From: Glycine soja | Lineage: Eukaryota; Streptophyta; Magnoliopsida; Fabales; Fabaceae | Assembly (NCBI RefSeq): GCF_004193775.1 | Contig: NC_041005.1 | Coordinates: 14,479,865-14,543,864 of the forward strand | Reading direction: 5' to 3' | Length of the DNA: 64,000 bases | In this document: in pieces, positions 45,196 through 56,960 of the stretch | How positions within the stretch are numbered: the stretch's first letter is position 1 | How the letters are laid out: every line of letters begins with the position of its first letter | Notes under the pieces: generated by a model | Database searches by the model: none | What the model was told of the DNA's origin: nothing | The model's input: the letters and a program-made list of their open reading frames with translations, nothing else | Made by a program: the position numbers and the translations under genes

Positions 45196-47016
45196 ATGAG
45201 TAAAATAGAGGAGGTACAGGAATAGATGAAGGCCGACATGGAGGCCATAAAAGAGCAAATGACCACAATGATGGAAGCCATGATGAGTATGAGAAAAATA
45301 ATGGAGGTCAACACGGCTACAATTGTTGCCGCAAGTATCGCCACTGAGGTGGACCCGACTCACCCATCTAGCCTCAATCAAGTAAATCGTCCAGTCTTGG
45401 ATATGGTAGGCCAGGGAGACGAAGCATTGGGAAGTATGGGTGGCCCCCATTTTGTGCAGGTTTAGAGCAAGCATCCCCTCCCACCATATGACTTGCCTTC
45501 CAACTATACACCACCCAATGTTGCACACACTCTTGATGAGAATGTCGATAACTCCGCACCCATACCCATTGAGAGACAACAACCCCAATCTGATCATGCA
45601 TATGTCTTTCAACCCATGGGGGAGACACATGAAGCACCTCGAGACCACAATCTAGCTGACTTCAAGCCTCACCACGGATATGCCGCTGAAGGCCAGGCGT
45701 TTTGCGGCGTACCCCTGCCAAACACTTTAGGGGGCCTTCAGTATCATCCACAACCACAACCCTTGCATTTTGCGATGGGAAGAGTCCCTCCTGCTATGGT
45801 GGAAAGGGAGAAATTTGATCATATAGAAGAAAGGCTAAAGGTCATTGAAGGAGGCGTAAATTATGGCTTTGCTGACATGGCAGAGTTGTGCCTAGTGCTC
45901 GACGTGATCATTCCTCCGAAGTTCAAGGTGTCGAATTTCAATAAGTACAAGGGGACTACTTGCCACAAGAATCACCTGAACATGTACTGCAGGAAAATGG
46001 GAGCATATGTGAAAAATGAAAAATTATTGATGCATTTCTTCCAGGAAAGTCTTACTGGGGCAGCCGTCACCTGGTATACTAATCTGGAACCTTCCCGAGT
46101 CCATTCTTGGAAAGACCTAATGGTTTCCTTCATTAGGCAGTATCAGTACAATTCTGATATGGCTCTGAATAGAATGCAACAACAAAACATGTGTAAGAAG
46201 CAGCATGAATATTTCAAAGAATATGCCAAAGGTCGAGGGATCTGGCAGCTCAAGTAGCGCCCCTGATGATGGAGAGGGAGATGATAACAATGATAGCAGA
46301 CACGTTACTGGTGTTCTACTATGAGAAGATGGTGGGTTACATGCCTTCAAGCTTTGCCGATTTAGTTTTCGCCAGTGAAAGGATCGAAGTGGGTCTGAGA
46401 AGAGGCAAATTTGATTATCCTGCTTTGATAAATAGGAAGCCTAGGGAAAATGGAGAGAATAAGAAGGGGGTAGAAACCTGTGTTGTGACTGTCATTCCTA
46501 CATGGCCAAATTTCCCACTGGCTCAACAATATCAATACTCAGCCAATATCAGTCCTTCTTATTACCCACCACCCTACCAGCCAAGAACACCCAATCATCC
46601 ATAAAGGCCGCCCCTAAATCAGCCACAAAACCTGCCTGCTGCACATCCGAGGCCAGACACCACCCTTAATACGAACAAAAACACCAACGAGAGGAGGAAT
46701 TTTCCAGAAAATAAGCTTGTAGAATTCACCCCAATTCTAGTGTTGTATGCTAACTTACTCCCATATATACTCAATAATGCAATGGTAGCCATAAACCCAA
46801 CAAAGATTCCCTAACCTCCATTTTCCTGAGGATACAACTCGAATGCAATATGTGCTTATCATGGAGGAGTTCCGGGGCATTCCATGGAGCATTGTATGAC
46901 CCTGAAACATAAGGTGCAAAGTCTAATTGATGTGGGCTGACTAAAGTTCGAGGAGGACAATCGCTTGTTAATTCTGAAGTTGTCAAGCGACACTATACAT
47001 GGGGCAATTTGAAGGT
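45196..47016 (+). pseudogene. Ogre-2 gag with intact capsid region, broken
   Basis: ATG at 45196 (MSKIEEVQE), TAG at 45223, a Met-rich helix, TAG near 45463, then an open stretch to 46255 holding the capsid domain (FKVSNFNKYKGTTCHKNHL, ESLTGAAVTWYTNLEPSRVH, KKQHEYFKEYA). A frameshift near 46230 moves it to the frame at 46266 (ADLVFASERIEVGLRRGKFDY). Downstream stops precede a knuckle-like CAYHGGVPGHSMEHC near 46855. It serves as the reference showing what Ogre-1 gag has lost. Confidence 0.78.
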
Positions 47017-49239
47017 TGTTTTTAGATGTCTTCAATGACTCATTAGGATTTTCAAGTTTATGCCATTATTGTAAACAACAGTCACAATGCTAATAATATG
47101 GATAAATTTGATGTCCTTGTCTCTCATTCTCTCATAATTACATCTTTGCATATTGATTTAACATTCACTGGGATGTGAATGTATGTCATTGGCTTGTTCG
47201 CTCAAGTGACTTGCGCTCTCGAGTTGATCTCCAAGTCTGTTCAATCAGAAATTGCTCGTTCTACACATTTGGTAAGGGTGTCATAAACGACAAGTAAAGT
47301 TAAAAAAAAAAGAGAAAAAAGTTTGATTGACTGTGTTTCAAATCAAAAATAAGAAGTACAGACATTCGTGTGACCTCATTTTATCATTCAAAAGTTGTCT
47401 TATTGAGAGAAAAATGAGTTTTCAAGAACAAGAGTCATTCGACTTAATCTGTCAATTGAAAATCCTTTAAATATTTTTCGTCCTTGAAAATTCATTTTCA
47501 GGAACCTGCACAGTTTCTTTCCTTTTTCCTTGCTACAAGGTCATGACCAAAGACAACAATAGATACCTCAGAGCCCTACATTGGGGCAATGAGAGGCACC
47601 ATGCATGAGCCTCAAGCAAACCTAGCGGCAGATCAGAAGTTCTCACCCGGTAGGTCGAAAACCCGAAAGGGTGGCCTAGGCAAAAATTAGGGTAATATAA
47701 AAATATAAAAAGGAAAGAATAAAAAGTGTTTTTATCAAATGTTTTGTCCCAAAATCCAAATTACAAAAGTATAGTTAAGATTTGAAATGACACATAACCA
47801 TGTTTCAACATCCCAAACACTAATTTATCTCTTGCTACCCCCTCCGAGCCAAAGCATATTTGTTTTCTAAAAACAACAAAAACAAAATAGGAATCCTGAG
47901 TAGGAACCACCGCTAAACCAGCAGGAAGAGAAATGCAAACAACACATGCATGAAGTTAGGCAACAATGAAAGAAAAAGATAATAAAATTCGCCAAAGGCG
48001 AGTGAAGAAAAAGAGAGACAAAAGATCTCTGGATTTTACAAGGAAGGCACAAAAGTGCCATAAGGATTAATGTATAAGACAAAAGGAATAGAGCCCAACC
48101 CAAGAGTTGAAAGGAACAAAAGCTCAAGCAAGACTCTCAAGGTTCTTACTCAATGTAACCCTTAAACACTCTTTGAGCCTCTTTGATCCTATCTTTCATA
48201 GCCCTTTTACCCCTGACCATGTTACAAGCCCAATAAAGCCCATGTGGATCAAGGAATGACTAATTTTGCTTTTAAGTTGGGATTCTAGAATGGAACCCAC
48301 ACACGCTTGTGATTGTTGAAAAAATGTGTAAAAAAAGGGAGAATCCTCGAGGTTTCGCACTTGCACATTTGAGAAGAAAATTCATTCAACCAGCAGCTTG
48401 CCAAATGCCCAAAGACAATTATGATAGTAGGGTACATCTGATGTTAGTCGCTTATATAAACTCCTTAGGATTCCTTTTGAATCGAAGGGTGGAATTTGTT
48501 GTGTAAATTATTTCGGGATCAGCCCATGTCATCAAGTTTCAACGAGATCAACTGACCCATGACATCACTCTATGATATTAAATTAGGAAAGTTTCATTTG
48601 GTCACATACCAAAGTGTGACAATCCATTGCCATCCTTCAATGGGGTGCACGATCGATCCCAAAGCCACATATTTTCTTGTAGTCCAAAATAATCAAAGTT
48701 TTTAAACAAGAAAGAAACGGAAAAACCCTAGGATCAATATTTCAGTTGATTGATTAAATGTCAAATGGCTCTACTGTCGTCACCCAAAAATTGTCAAGTG
48801 ATTAAATCAAAACATACACTCTAAGGGTGTCCCCAAAGAGATTTGCAAAAAAATAGGATGAGGTTGCATGAGTTATCACATATTTTAGAAAGAGACAGTT
48901 AATCTGTGTTTTTTTCACACAAAGAAAAAGGGGGGGGGGGAGAAAAAAGAAAACAATCAAGGTTACCAAAAATAGGAACGAATGTCATGAGCATTACACA
49001 ATTTTCATGATTCAAAACCTTTTGCAAAGCCTACATTTACTACATTTCAAGATGAAGGTTGCATGCATCTGCATCCCAAAAATCATGTTCATATTAGGCT
49101 ATAAGTTCATAGATTTCTCTTTATATACCAATTTCCCAAATCTAATGTCCTATCTTTTGAGTTTAGGATGAGAGGCCCTCTCAAAGAGTCAACCTCTTAT
49201 TTTCTTATAAGGTTGAGCCATTTGGTACTAGTACCTATT
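47017..49239 (+). other. Ogre-2 internal non-coding region
   Basis: No RT, RNase H or integrase match on either strand. AT-rich sequence with short random frames, including a G-run at 48930-48940. Confidence 0.6.
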
Positions 49240-50260
49240 GGCTTGTTTCATAGGACTCAACGTCCTTTGCTTTATGATTTCATAGGACTTAAAATCCTCA
49301 CCTTTATCTTTCATAGGACTCAAAGTCCTCGTTTTTATCTTTCATAAGACTCAAATTCCTCACTTTTATCTTTCACAGGACTCAAAGTCCTCACTTTTAT
49401 CTTTCATAGGACTCAAAGTCCTCGCCTTTATCTTTCATAGGACTCAAAGTCCTCTATCTTTATGCTTTCATAGGACTCAATGTCCATTGTCTTTTACATT
49501 TCAAAGACTTCAATGTCTTCAGTCATTTACGCTTTCAAAGACTACAATGTCTTCATTTACATTTCAAAGACTTCAATGTCTTCAGTCATTTACACTTTCA
49601 AAAGACTATAGTATCTTCATTTACATTTAAAAAACTTCAATGTCTTCAGTCATTTATGCTTTCAAAGACTATAATGTCTTCATTTACATTTCAAAGACTT
49701 CAATGTCTTCAGTCATTTATGCTTTCAAAGACTACAATGTTTTCATTTACATTTCAAAGACTTCAATGTCTTCAATCATTTATGCTTTCAAAGACTACAA
49801 TTTCTTCATTTATATTTCGAAGACTTCAATGTCTTTAGTCATTTACGCTTTCAAAGACTACAAAGTCTTCATTTACATTTCAAAGACTTCAATGTCTTCA
49901 GTCATTTATGCTTTCAAAGACTTCAATGTCTTCATCCATTTATGTTTTCAAAGACTACAATATCTTCATTTACATTTTACAAGACTTCATTGTTTTTCAT
50001 CTTTTACATTTACAAGACTTCAATGTCTTCTATCTTTTACATTTAACAAGACTTCAATGGCTTCTGTCTTTTACACTTTATAAGACTTCAACATCTTCTG
50101 TCTTTTATAGGACTCGATGTCCTTGTCTTTGTGCTTCTTAGGACTCAACGTCCTCTATTTCTATGCTTTGAAAAAAAATCTTCAAATGTCTTTTGCTCTA
50201 CAGGACTTCAATGTCCTACATTTTACGTTTTATAGGACTTGAAGTCCTTTTGTTTACATG
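49240..50260 (+). repeat. Ogre-2 tandem array of short hairpin units (31/63 bp)
   Basis: 49281-49470: about seven units of 31 bp, each with AGGACTCAAAGTCCT, a hairpin with 6-bp arms and 3-nt loop. 49500-50100: units of 63 bp (two ~31-bp halves) with AAGACTTCAATGTCTT-type hairpins. Since 63 is a multiple of three, a 147-codon frame (49640-50083) of repeated 21-residue units stays open by chance; I do not call it a gene. Confidence 0.88.
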
Positions 50261-50327
50261 TTTCACTTCCTTGGTTTTCGCCAGTTGCCCGGACGAATAG
50301 CAAGATTGCTTGAACGAAATTAGTGTC

Positions 50328-50381
50328 CTTATCTTTACTTACCTTTTCATTTCCAATAAAAGATAAGTAAAGAGGAGCAAC
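50328..50381 (+). promoter_or_regulatory. Ogre-2 polypurine tract and hairpin
   Basis: CTTATCTTT (50328-50336) and AAAGATAAG (50359-50367) form a stem, followed by AAAGAGGAGCAAC before the 3' LTR. The motif GAACGAAATTAGTGTC just upstream is shared with Ogre-1. Confidence 0.7.
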
Positions 50382-51646
50382 TGTCAGACCCTAATTTCAT
50401 TTGGGGACTATCATTCATAGATCTTTGGATTCTTGCTAGTTGAATTACTGTGTTTGACACCAGTTGTAGCACGAAGCCAAGAATCACTCAGTGTTTTGAT
50501 CAATAATACAAAAGGATACCAAGGAAGGGGGCAAAAGGGTCTTTGCTTGATTTTTCTTGACCCAGCTCGCCCAGGCTAGCATCTGGCTTGCCTGGGCCAC
50601 CGAATAGCTTCATGGTGAAGAAACCAGCTCACCTAGGCGAGCTTACTACTGCAGGGTTAAGTTTGAGCTCGCCTGGGTGAGCTGCAACTGCCCCAAAGTG
50701 ACCTTTTGCCTATAAATAGGCGTCCTAATGGTGTTTTAAAGGGTTTCAAGGCTCAGAAGTGGAGAGAATTAAAAGAAGAGAGAAAGAAAAAGAAGAAAGA
50801 AGAGGAAACGAAGCCGAGACATTACCGAATCATGACTGTGACCAATCCCTACATCATTCCTTGTTTGGTGTCCTTTATGCGACCGTCGGTTAGTTTTGTT
50901 TTTAAGATTTGAATGTGATCTATGCACCTTTAGGGGTCCCCCTTTGTTGTTTTGTGCACATTCATCTTCTCTATCTATCATCGTCAATCTCTTTTTCTTT
51001 GTAAAGTTCAATCTTAACCAATCACTAGTGCAGTAAAATTGTCGTTAAAAAGATTGAAAGTTAATAAATAAAACCAAGATAAAACCAATTCATAACTAAC
51101 TTCATTTCATCAAATATCACTTGAGATCGTTCCAAGGTCCAACGCCTTAATGATTCTCTCCGTTTTTCAAAATTTTAAACATCGTTTCAAGGTCCAACGT
51201 CTTAAATGACTCTTTGTTCACAACTAAAATGAACCTTTCAAAAGCATAAAACCAACTCAACACACAAGCTTTCAGACTTAAAGAACTACGTAGGTCTGAA
51301 TTCCTCATTGCACCTGAGGATACGTAGGAGCAAGGGCAACACCCTTGTCTACCCCAAAAAATAAAGAAACATAAAAGGGAAAATGCATAATTTTGAAGTC
51401 ACATTACGCACACTCGATTAAAGGTTGTCGTCCCTTGTGACGGGTGCGTGGGGTGCTAATACCTTGCCCATGTGTAGACAACTCCCAAATTCTTATTTTC
51501 AAAATTCACAAACCTCTTTTTGGTTTTTCTAACATTTTCCTCAAATAAACGTTGGTGGCGACTCCACTCGTTTCCTCCCTAGGAGACGAACGCTTTGGCT
51601 CATCTATTTTGGCCTTCATCGTCTCGTCGTGAGATAGGTTGCGACA
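50382..51646 (+). mobile_element. Ogre-2 3' LTR
   Basis: 1265 bp, TGTCAGACCC...TTGCGACA, with CTATAAATA at 50710-50718 and GCTCGCC-type inverted repeats near 50565-50680. Confidence 0.88.
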
Positions 51647-51890
51647 CTCTATGTTGGAACTTTACTATTGTCCAGTGAAGCGTCAAATCATGTCTACTGC
51701 ATGTATCGTCTAGTCTGTTCAGTTTAGTTAGTTGGTTCATATAACAAATCAATTATAACCATTTCTATTATTTTATTTTCAATTAGTTTCACTCCTATAT
51801 AAAGGAATTGGTTAGAAGGGTTTTAGACATGAGAGTGTTAAGACCAATTGATTGTAATTTTCATTCTTTTGCAATATGCAATAACAATGA

Positions 51891-52983
51891 AGAGTAATTT
51901 AAAGATTTTAATCACATTAAATAAGACAAGAGTAGTTCAAATTTATTTATATTTGAGACCAAGATACAATGATGATTTTTTTTCTTATAAAAGTTATGGA
52001 AAGGAGTACACTTCAGTGTGTAAGTTAGACTAGAAAAAAGGAAATGTGAGAAGAGGGGAATCGTGAGAGAATAAAATAAAGAGTTTAAAGTTTTTTTTTT
52101 GTAAGCCAAATAAGATATATTAATAGCACTGGAAGAAGCAAAGACAAGATAGATAAATATTATATGAGAGTTGAAACTGTAAAAAATAAAACATATTAGA
52201 CTATCGAGTTGATTTGAGAAAATACAAAAATATATTTAAACCTAATAGATAAACACTAGATGAAAAATAGAAATTGAATAACGCATGATAGAGGTTGAAA
52301 AGTTGGAGCAGTGAATATATAACACATGACAATAGTGACACATGACAATAGTGAAGTTTTGGAGCAGTGGATTCAACCATATAAATTTGGGATGGAAATA
52401 GTAGACATTTAAGATGTATAGATATGATTTCACAAATAGGGCTGCCCACCCTGATCTAATTTGGGATGGAAATAGTAGACATTTAAGATGTATAGATATG
52501 ATTTCACAAATAGGGCTGCCCACCCTGATCTAACATAGGTTGGCCACTCGCTACACCAATTTGGCTATTTACTTACTCCAAGTAACATTTGTTTCAAGGT
52601 ATCATATTATACTATTAGGAATTAATTATAAGGAATCTTATTTCTAGTATATTTAAAAATCTGTTTGGTTACTTTTTCATATTTTTTTGAAATATCTATA
52701 AAATTTGAAATAACTTATATACAAAATAAAGTTAATGGTATTTTAGGAAATAATTTTCCCTATTTTCATGAAAATATCACTTTCTCATCCCTCACGGGAA
52801 TAAAAGTGTGAAAAATATGGTAAAATTGAAAGTTATAACATTCCTGAAAATCAATAATGTTTGAGAATAATTTTCAAAACTTTGACTACCTCCAAAATAA
52901 GTGTCGCATTTAACTTTTCAATATAACATTAATTGTTTTTTCCACCAATATTCCTAATAAATGTTACTTTGGTTTTCGAATCT
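51891..52983. other. AT-rich intergenic DNA
   Basis: No supported gene or known element. Includes a 74-bp tandem duplication listed separately. Confidence 0.5.
52384..52533. repeat. Perfect 74-bp tandem duplication
   Basis: Units begin at 52384 and 52458 (AATTTGGGATGGAAATAG...). Both copies read identically by eye, so the duplication is recent. A shorter duplication of ACACATGACAATAGTG lies at about 52321-52352. Confidence 0.9.
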
Positions 52984-52984
52984 A

Positions 52985-53543
52985 GGCTAAACTATAATTT
53001 TTGGTCCCTCCACTTTTTCAAATCCACGATTTTAGTCTTCCTGGTTTTTAATTGTAACATTTGGTCTTCCTAATTTTATAAATTAACGATTTTGGTCCCC
53101 TAAAAGATTAATAACTAAGTATTGTGATTAATAAAGTTATTAAGTTAATTAAAAATCATTAATTATTAAAAAACTTTAAGACAATTAAAAATTATTAACT
53201 CTAATCTTTCACTGCACTATAAGTTATAAGCTGACCATTGTAGAACAACTTATATGTGAGGTATATTGCAGTGAAAAATTAAGATTAATAATATTTTATT
53301 GATAATTAATAATTTTAATTAAAGTTTTTTTAATAATTTGTAATTTTTAATTAACTTAATAACTCTATTAATTATAATTATTAGTTAATAATCTATTAGG
53401 GTACCAAAATCACCAATTTGTAAAACTAGAAAGACTAAATGTTAACAACTAAAAATCAAGAGGATCAAAATCTTGATGTGAGAAAGTAGAGGATTAAAAT
53501 TTTGATTGGAGAAAGTAGATGATCAAATTATAATTTAGTTTTG
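52985..53543. mobile_element. MITE-like long inverted repeat
   Basis: The left arm (AACTATAATTTTTGGTCCCT..., to about 53105) is matched in reverse complement by the right arm (about 53395-53540). The inner parts are also complementary around a centre near 53225-53255, so the whole ~560 bp could fold into one imperfect hairpin. No coding capacity. About 530 bp upstream of the ATL gene. Confidence 0.75.
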
Positions 53544-54068
53544 AATTTAATATTAATACCATTATTTTCATGTATTTAATAAAGTTAGTTTTATAAAACG
53601 ACACTTATGTTGAGACAAAGAAAATAACAAATATGAATATGAATATACCTTATTTTCTTGTTATATTTTTAGAAATCATTTTTTGATATACCACCAGTAT
53701 ATTCTACTAGAGGCAATCTTAGGACCACCTTACGTGACAAACCTATCCTCCAAAAATTTAACATAACTACATACCCAAAACTAATCAAAATGGAGAGATA
53801 ATTGTTTAAACAATTTCAGATTAGTTGATACTTGATGATAATGAAAAAAAAAAAATAGTCGATCACTAGGAGTAACGTTTAATAGAGTCGAATGTCAACG
53901 TCACAGTGTCCGAAGACATTTAATTTTTTCCCGCGGAATGCGCTTCTGATCACGCAATCCAACTCCAACTGTCTCTCTCCCTCCCAATTAAACCCTCCAT
54001 TCCTCCATTACTCCAACCAAACCAAATCATATTTTCCATCTTCAATTCCCTCTCTCTCTCTTCCCTTC
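53544..54068 (+). promoter_or_regulatory. Presumed promoter and 5' UTR of the ATL gene
   Basis: AT-rich sequence turning pyrimidine-rich (CT repeats at 54040-54065) just before the start codon, as in plant 5' leaders. A TATAAAAC at about 53591 is a weak candidate. Upstream in-frame ATG at 53892 exists, but the family match begins at 54069. Confidence 0.4.
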
Positions 54069-54635
54069 ATGTCCACGGCGGCTCTGCCACCCTCCGCCCC
54101 CACCGCCACCGCTGGCGGGGGCCTCGGCTACGGCATTGCCATCGCCGTGAGCATCCTGGTCCTGATCTCCACCATCATGCTCGCCTCCTACGCCTGCGTC
54201 CGAATCAAAGCCAACGGCAGCATCATCACTCGCCGCCACAACCACAACATCAACACTCACCAAAGAAACAACAACAATAATAACAGCAGTTTTCGTGACG
54301 CGTCGGATGGGCCTGGTGTTGTGGTCCTGGGCTTGGAGAAGCCCGCCATCGAGGCCTGCTACGGGCCCAAGATCGTGATCGGAGAGAGCAAGCGCCTGCC
54401 CAGGCCCAACGACCAGGGCCCGTGCGCGATTTGCTTGAGCGAGTATCTTCCCAAGGAGACGATACGGTGCGTTCCGGAGTGCCGCCACTGCTTCCACGCG
54501 GAGTGCGTCGACGAGTGGCTCAAGACGAGCGCCACGTGTCCCCTCTGCCGGAACTCCCCCGCGCCCTCGCCGCTGCCCGCGGCGGCCGCCACGCCGCTGT
54601 CGGAGATTGTTCCTCTGGCTTTCCACGCCAGGTGA
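54069..54635 (+). CDS. RING-H2 finger E3 ubiquitin ligase, ATL family (ATL69/70-like)
   Basis: 188 residues, intron-less like most ATL genes. Start chosen at MSTAALPPS because a membrane segment (about residues 22-44, GIAIAVSILVLISTIMLASY) follows at the usual distance; an in-frame ATG 59 codons upstream (53892) adds only low-complexity sequence. Residues 84-90 (VVVLGLE) correspond to the ATL GLD motif. The RING-H2 is complete: C119, C122, C138, H140, H143, C146, C157, C160, with W150 at the E2-contact position. The flanks ESKRLPRPNDQGPC and CRNSPAPSP are hallmarks of the ATL69/70 group. It should sit in a membrane and transfer ubiquitin with an E2. GC-rich and undamaged, unlike its neighbours; the only clearly intact host gene in the window. 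Confidence 0.93.
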   Translation: MSTAALPPSAPTATAGGGLGYGIAIAVSILVLISTIMLASYACVRIKANGSIITRRHNHNINTHQRNNNNNNSSFRDASDGPGVVVLGLEKPAIEACYGPKIVIGESKRLPRPNDQGPCAICLSEYLPKETIRCVPECRHCFHAECVDEWLKTSATCPLCRNSPAPSPLPAAAATPLSEIVPLAFHAR

Positions 54636-56960
54636 TATAATTAGTTGATTCCTGTCTTTGGTGCCTTGTAACAATTATTTTTATTATTATTTTTTTGTTG
54701 TCTCTTTTTCACGAAAAATTGCCGACGATAAAAAAAAAAAATTGGCTGTCGTTTTGTAAATTTTTTTTAGAGAAATTCTAATTAGTGTCTTAAAAATATT
54801 GGTTAAAAAATTAGAAATATTTTTATTACAAGATGAAAAATTAGGATACTTTAGACTTTTTATAATGTATATAATAAATAATTTTTTTTATTTATTAATT
54901 TTTTAATTAATATCTGTAGAATACTTGTTAGCAAGATTTTTTTTAATAAAAGAAAGCATTGCATTGGGATTCTGGTTTTCAATTTGAGTGCCTTGTGATA
55001 GAAACTTCATTATACTATACTTTATTGCTAAAATTGAGAGCTATGGTATAACTGTAGATTAGTAGTACTATATGTTATTTAAACGATTTATTTTCTTACT
55101 GAATATGTTTAATGGCCATGTAACAGTTGAATAACTTTTAATTTGACCATAAACTTTGGAGTTTAATAAGTATGTAAATATTAGTTAATTACATTGTCCA
55201 CGAATTAGAAACTGTGTTTAGAACTATTATCAAAATTAATAAATTTTCATATTTGATAATTTATGATTAAATAATAATGTAATAAAACTTTACACTATTA
55301 ATATATATCCTATTTTCTTTTAAATAAAATGCACGTGTATAAAAATTAAAACTCACAAAAATTCTGTTAAATGAAAAACCTGAGAGTAGTTGAATCTAAA
55401 AATTAGTTCTGTGAAGCTCGAAGCATTTTGTGTGTGGACGTAAATTTTTCTTTATAATCTGTACTTTTCTTTGTTATGAAACGAAAAGAAAGATCTAAGA
55501 GACTTAAATTTTTGTGTATAGTTGAAGATTACTATTTACTAGTAATACATAACTAGAGGACAACAAGTTAAAATCCGTAGTTATTTTTAGTCATCGTTAT
55601 ATTTTTTTTTGTTATTTTTTAATACTTAAATTGAATTCATTTTTTGATGTAAAAGGTTCTGGAACTTTCCTCTTGTAACTAAAAAATAAATTAAGGTTCG
55701 GGAATTATGGTTTTAAATTTACGGCATTGGTTAATTAAAATGCATGCGTGAGTTGTTATAATATGATACATGTCTTCCATTCTTACTAATAAATAAATGA
55801 CGGGAATTGGTAGGAATTGAAAATTAGAATGCAATATTTTAGGAATTTAATGCATTACATCCTAATTACCGAATATTCATCACGAGAAAAGAAATAAAAA
55901 AGCCAACACCTCAGCCAACTGAAACTTTCTTCGAATGAAAGGTTAATGAGGAGCTAAACATTATGCAGAATTTGGATAGAGTAGAGGAAACAACAAACTT
56001 TTATTTCTTTCAGCTTTGTGGGGCTCATGGGAAATTTTCCACTTTAGAACCAGCAATTATATATTGTAACTGTTGCGTGTCACAATAAGTTGTGATGTGA
56101 ACGGCGGTTACTTGTTCAGAAAGGGAGATATAAAAGACCTAAAATATGGTTGGTCCACGTTTGAAAATATACTGGTATCTAGTATTAAAGTAGTACATTA
56201 AGTTGCAGCAACTGCATCGTAATCCTCATTTGACCAAGATGAAAAGAGTAGTATTAAGTTACACTTGCTCTTGTCATACTTATTATTAGTAGCCGTGAAA
56301 GTTGAAATTCGCCAGACTTATTTTGTGTTAAAATGGATTTAATAAAATAGCTCAGATACCTCTAGTGTGAATAACAAAGGGAACTAAAAATTCGGACGAG
56401 AGAGTTAATACAACATTTTATTGATATTTTAATTAGTTTAAATTAATTAGGAATGAGTAATATGTTTCCTCCAGAAATTTTTAGTATATTAAATTTATGA
56501 AGCCGTTGAATATTATATATCAAATATTTTTTTAAAAATTGTAAAAATTATGGTGGCGGTTACAATTATGTTAAAAATAAGTAAAAAGATCATGCACTTT
56601 GCTACGGTTATTACCGTCATAATGCCACCCAAGTGCGCTTCGTTTCCTTTCTTTTCTTCGTTTCCCGTCTGTGTTGTTGTTTTGTGCGTTAAGAAGAGTT
56701 TACGCCCTGGAAATTATGCTTTTGCCCTCATTCCTGTGTTCGACACCTGTCCACCCATAGTTGGAAAAATGGAAATTTTGAAATTTATACATTCACACAC
56801 TCAGACTTCATTCACGGATACTTACACCACTGACACTGCACTTCATCAATGCATGCCCACCAAAGCAAAACCACTCACGCTTCACTTCACCAGCGCATGC
56901 CCACCAAAGCAAAATCAATTTTTTTTTTTCCAATGTCTGAATCTTTTCACCCTTTATAAC
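54636..56960. other. Intergenic DNA downstream of the ATL gene
   Basis: AT-rich with homopolymer runs. No gene or repeat recognised. The first 100-150 bp presumably hold the ATL 3' UTR. Confidence 0.5.

Larger units (their letters stand above)
34096..51646 (+). mobile_element. Ogre-2: non-autonomous Ogre/Tat-type element
   Basis: 5' LTR 34096-35188 plus 43485-43621, 3' LTR 50382-51646, target duplication CTCTA (34091-34095 and 51647-51651). Internal region 43622-50381 holds the PBS, leader, a broken gag and a long 3' region with a hairpin-type array. No ORF1, protease core, RT, RNase H or integrase was seen, so it would have needed help in trans. Interrupted by the CRM-like element. Confidence 0.88.
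34038..51890 (+). mobile_element. 3' LTR of the copia fragment, split by Ogre-2
   Basis: LTR begins TGTTGGACG at 34038 after the PPT. It breaks off at 34095 and resumes at 51652, with CTCTA on both sides of Ogre-2. The right part has a TATA-like TATATAAA at 51796-51803. The right end, near 51886-51890, is not certain. Confidence 0.7.

Noticed and set aside
45051..45648. Overlapping minus-strand frames of 97 and 160 codons
   Set aside because: Antisense to Ogre-2 gag with no recognisable motif.
49640..50083. 147-codon frame of 21-residue repeats
   Set aside because: The repeat is 63 bp, a multiple of three, which keeps one frame open by chance. There is no start context and shifted frames are also partly open.
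49260..50260. Possible CRISPR array
   Set aside because: Units are directly adjacent with no unique spacers, and the genome is a plant.
54042..54674. 210-codon minus-strand frame
   Set aside because: Antisense of the GC-rich ATL coding region; low-complexity Gly/Arg product.
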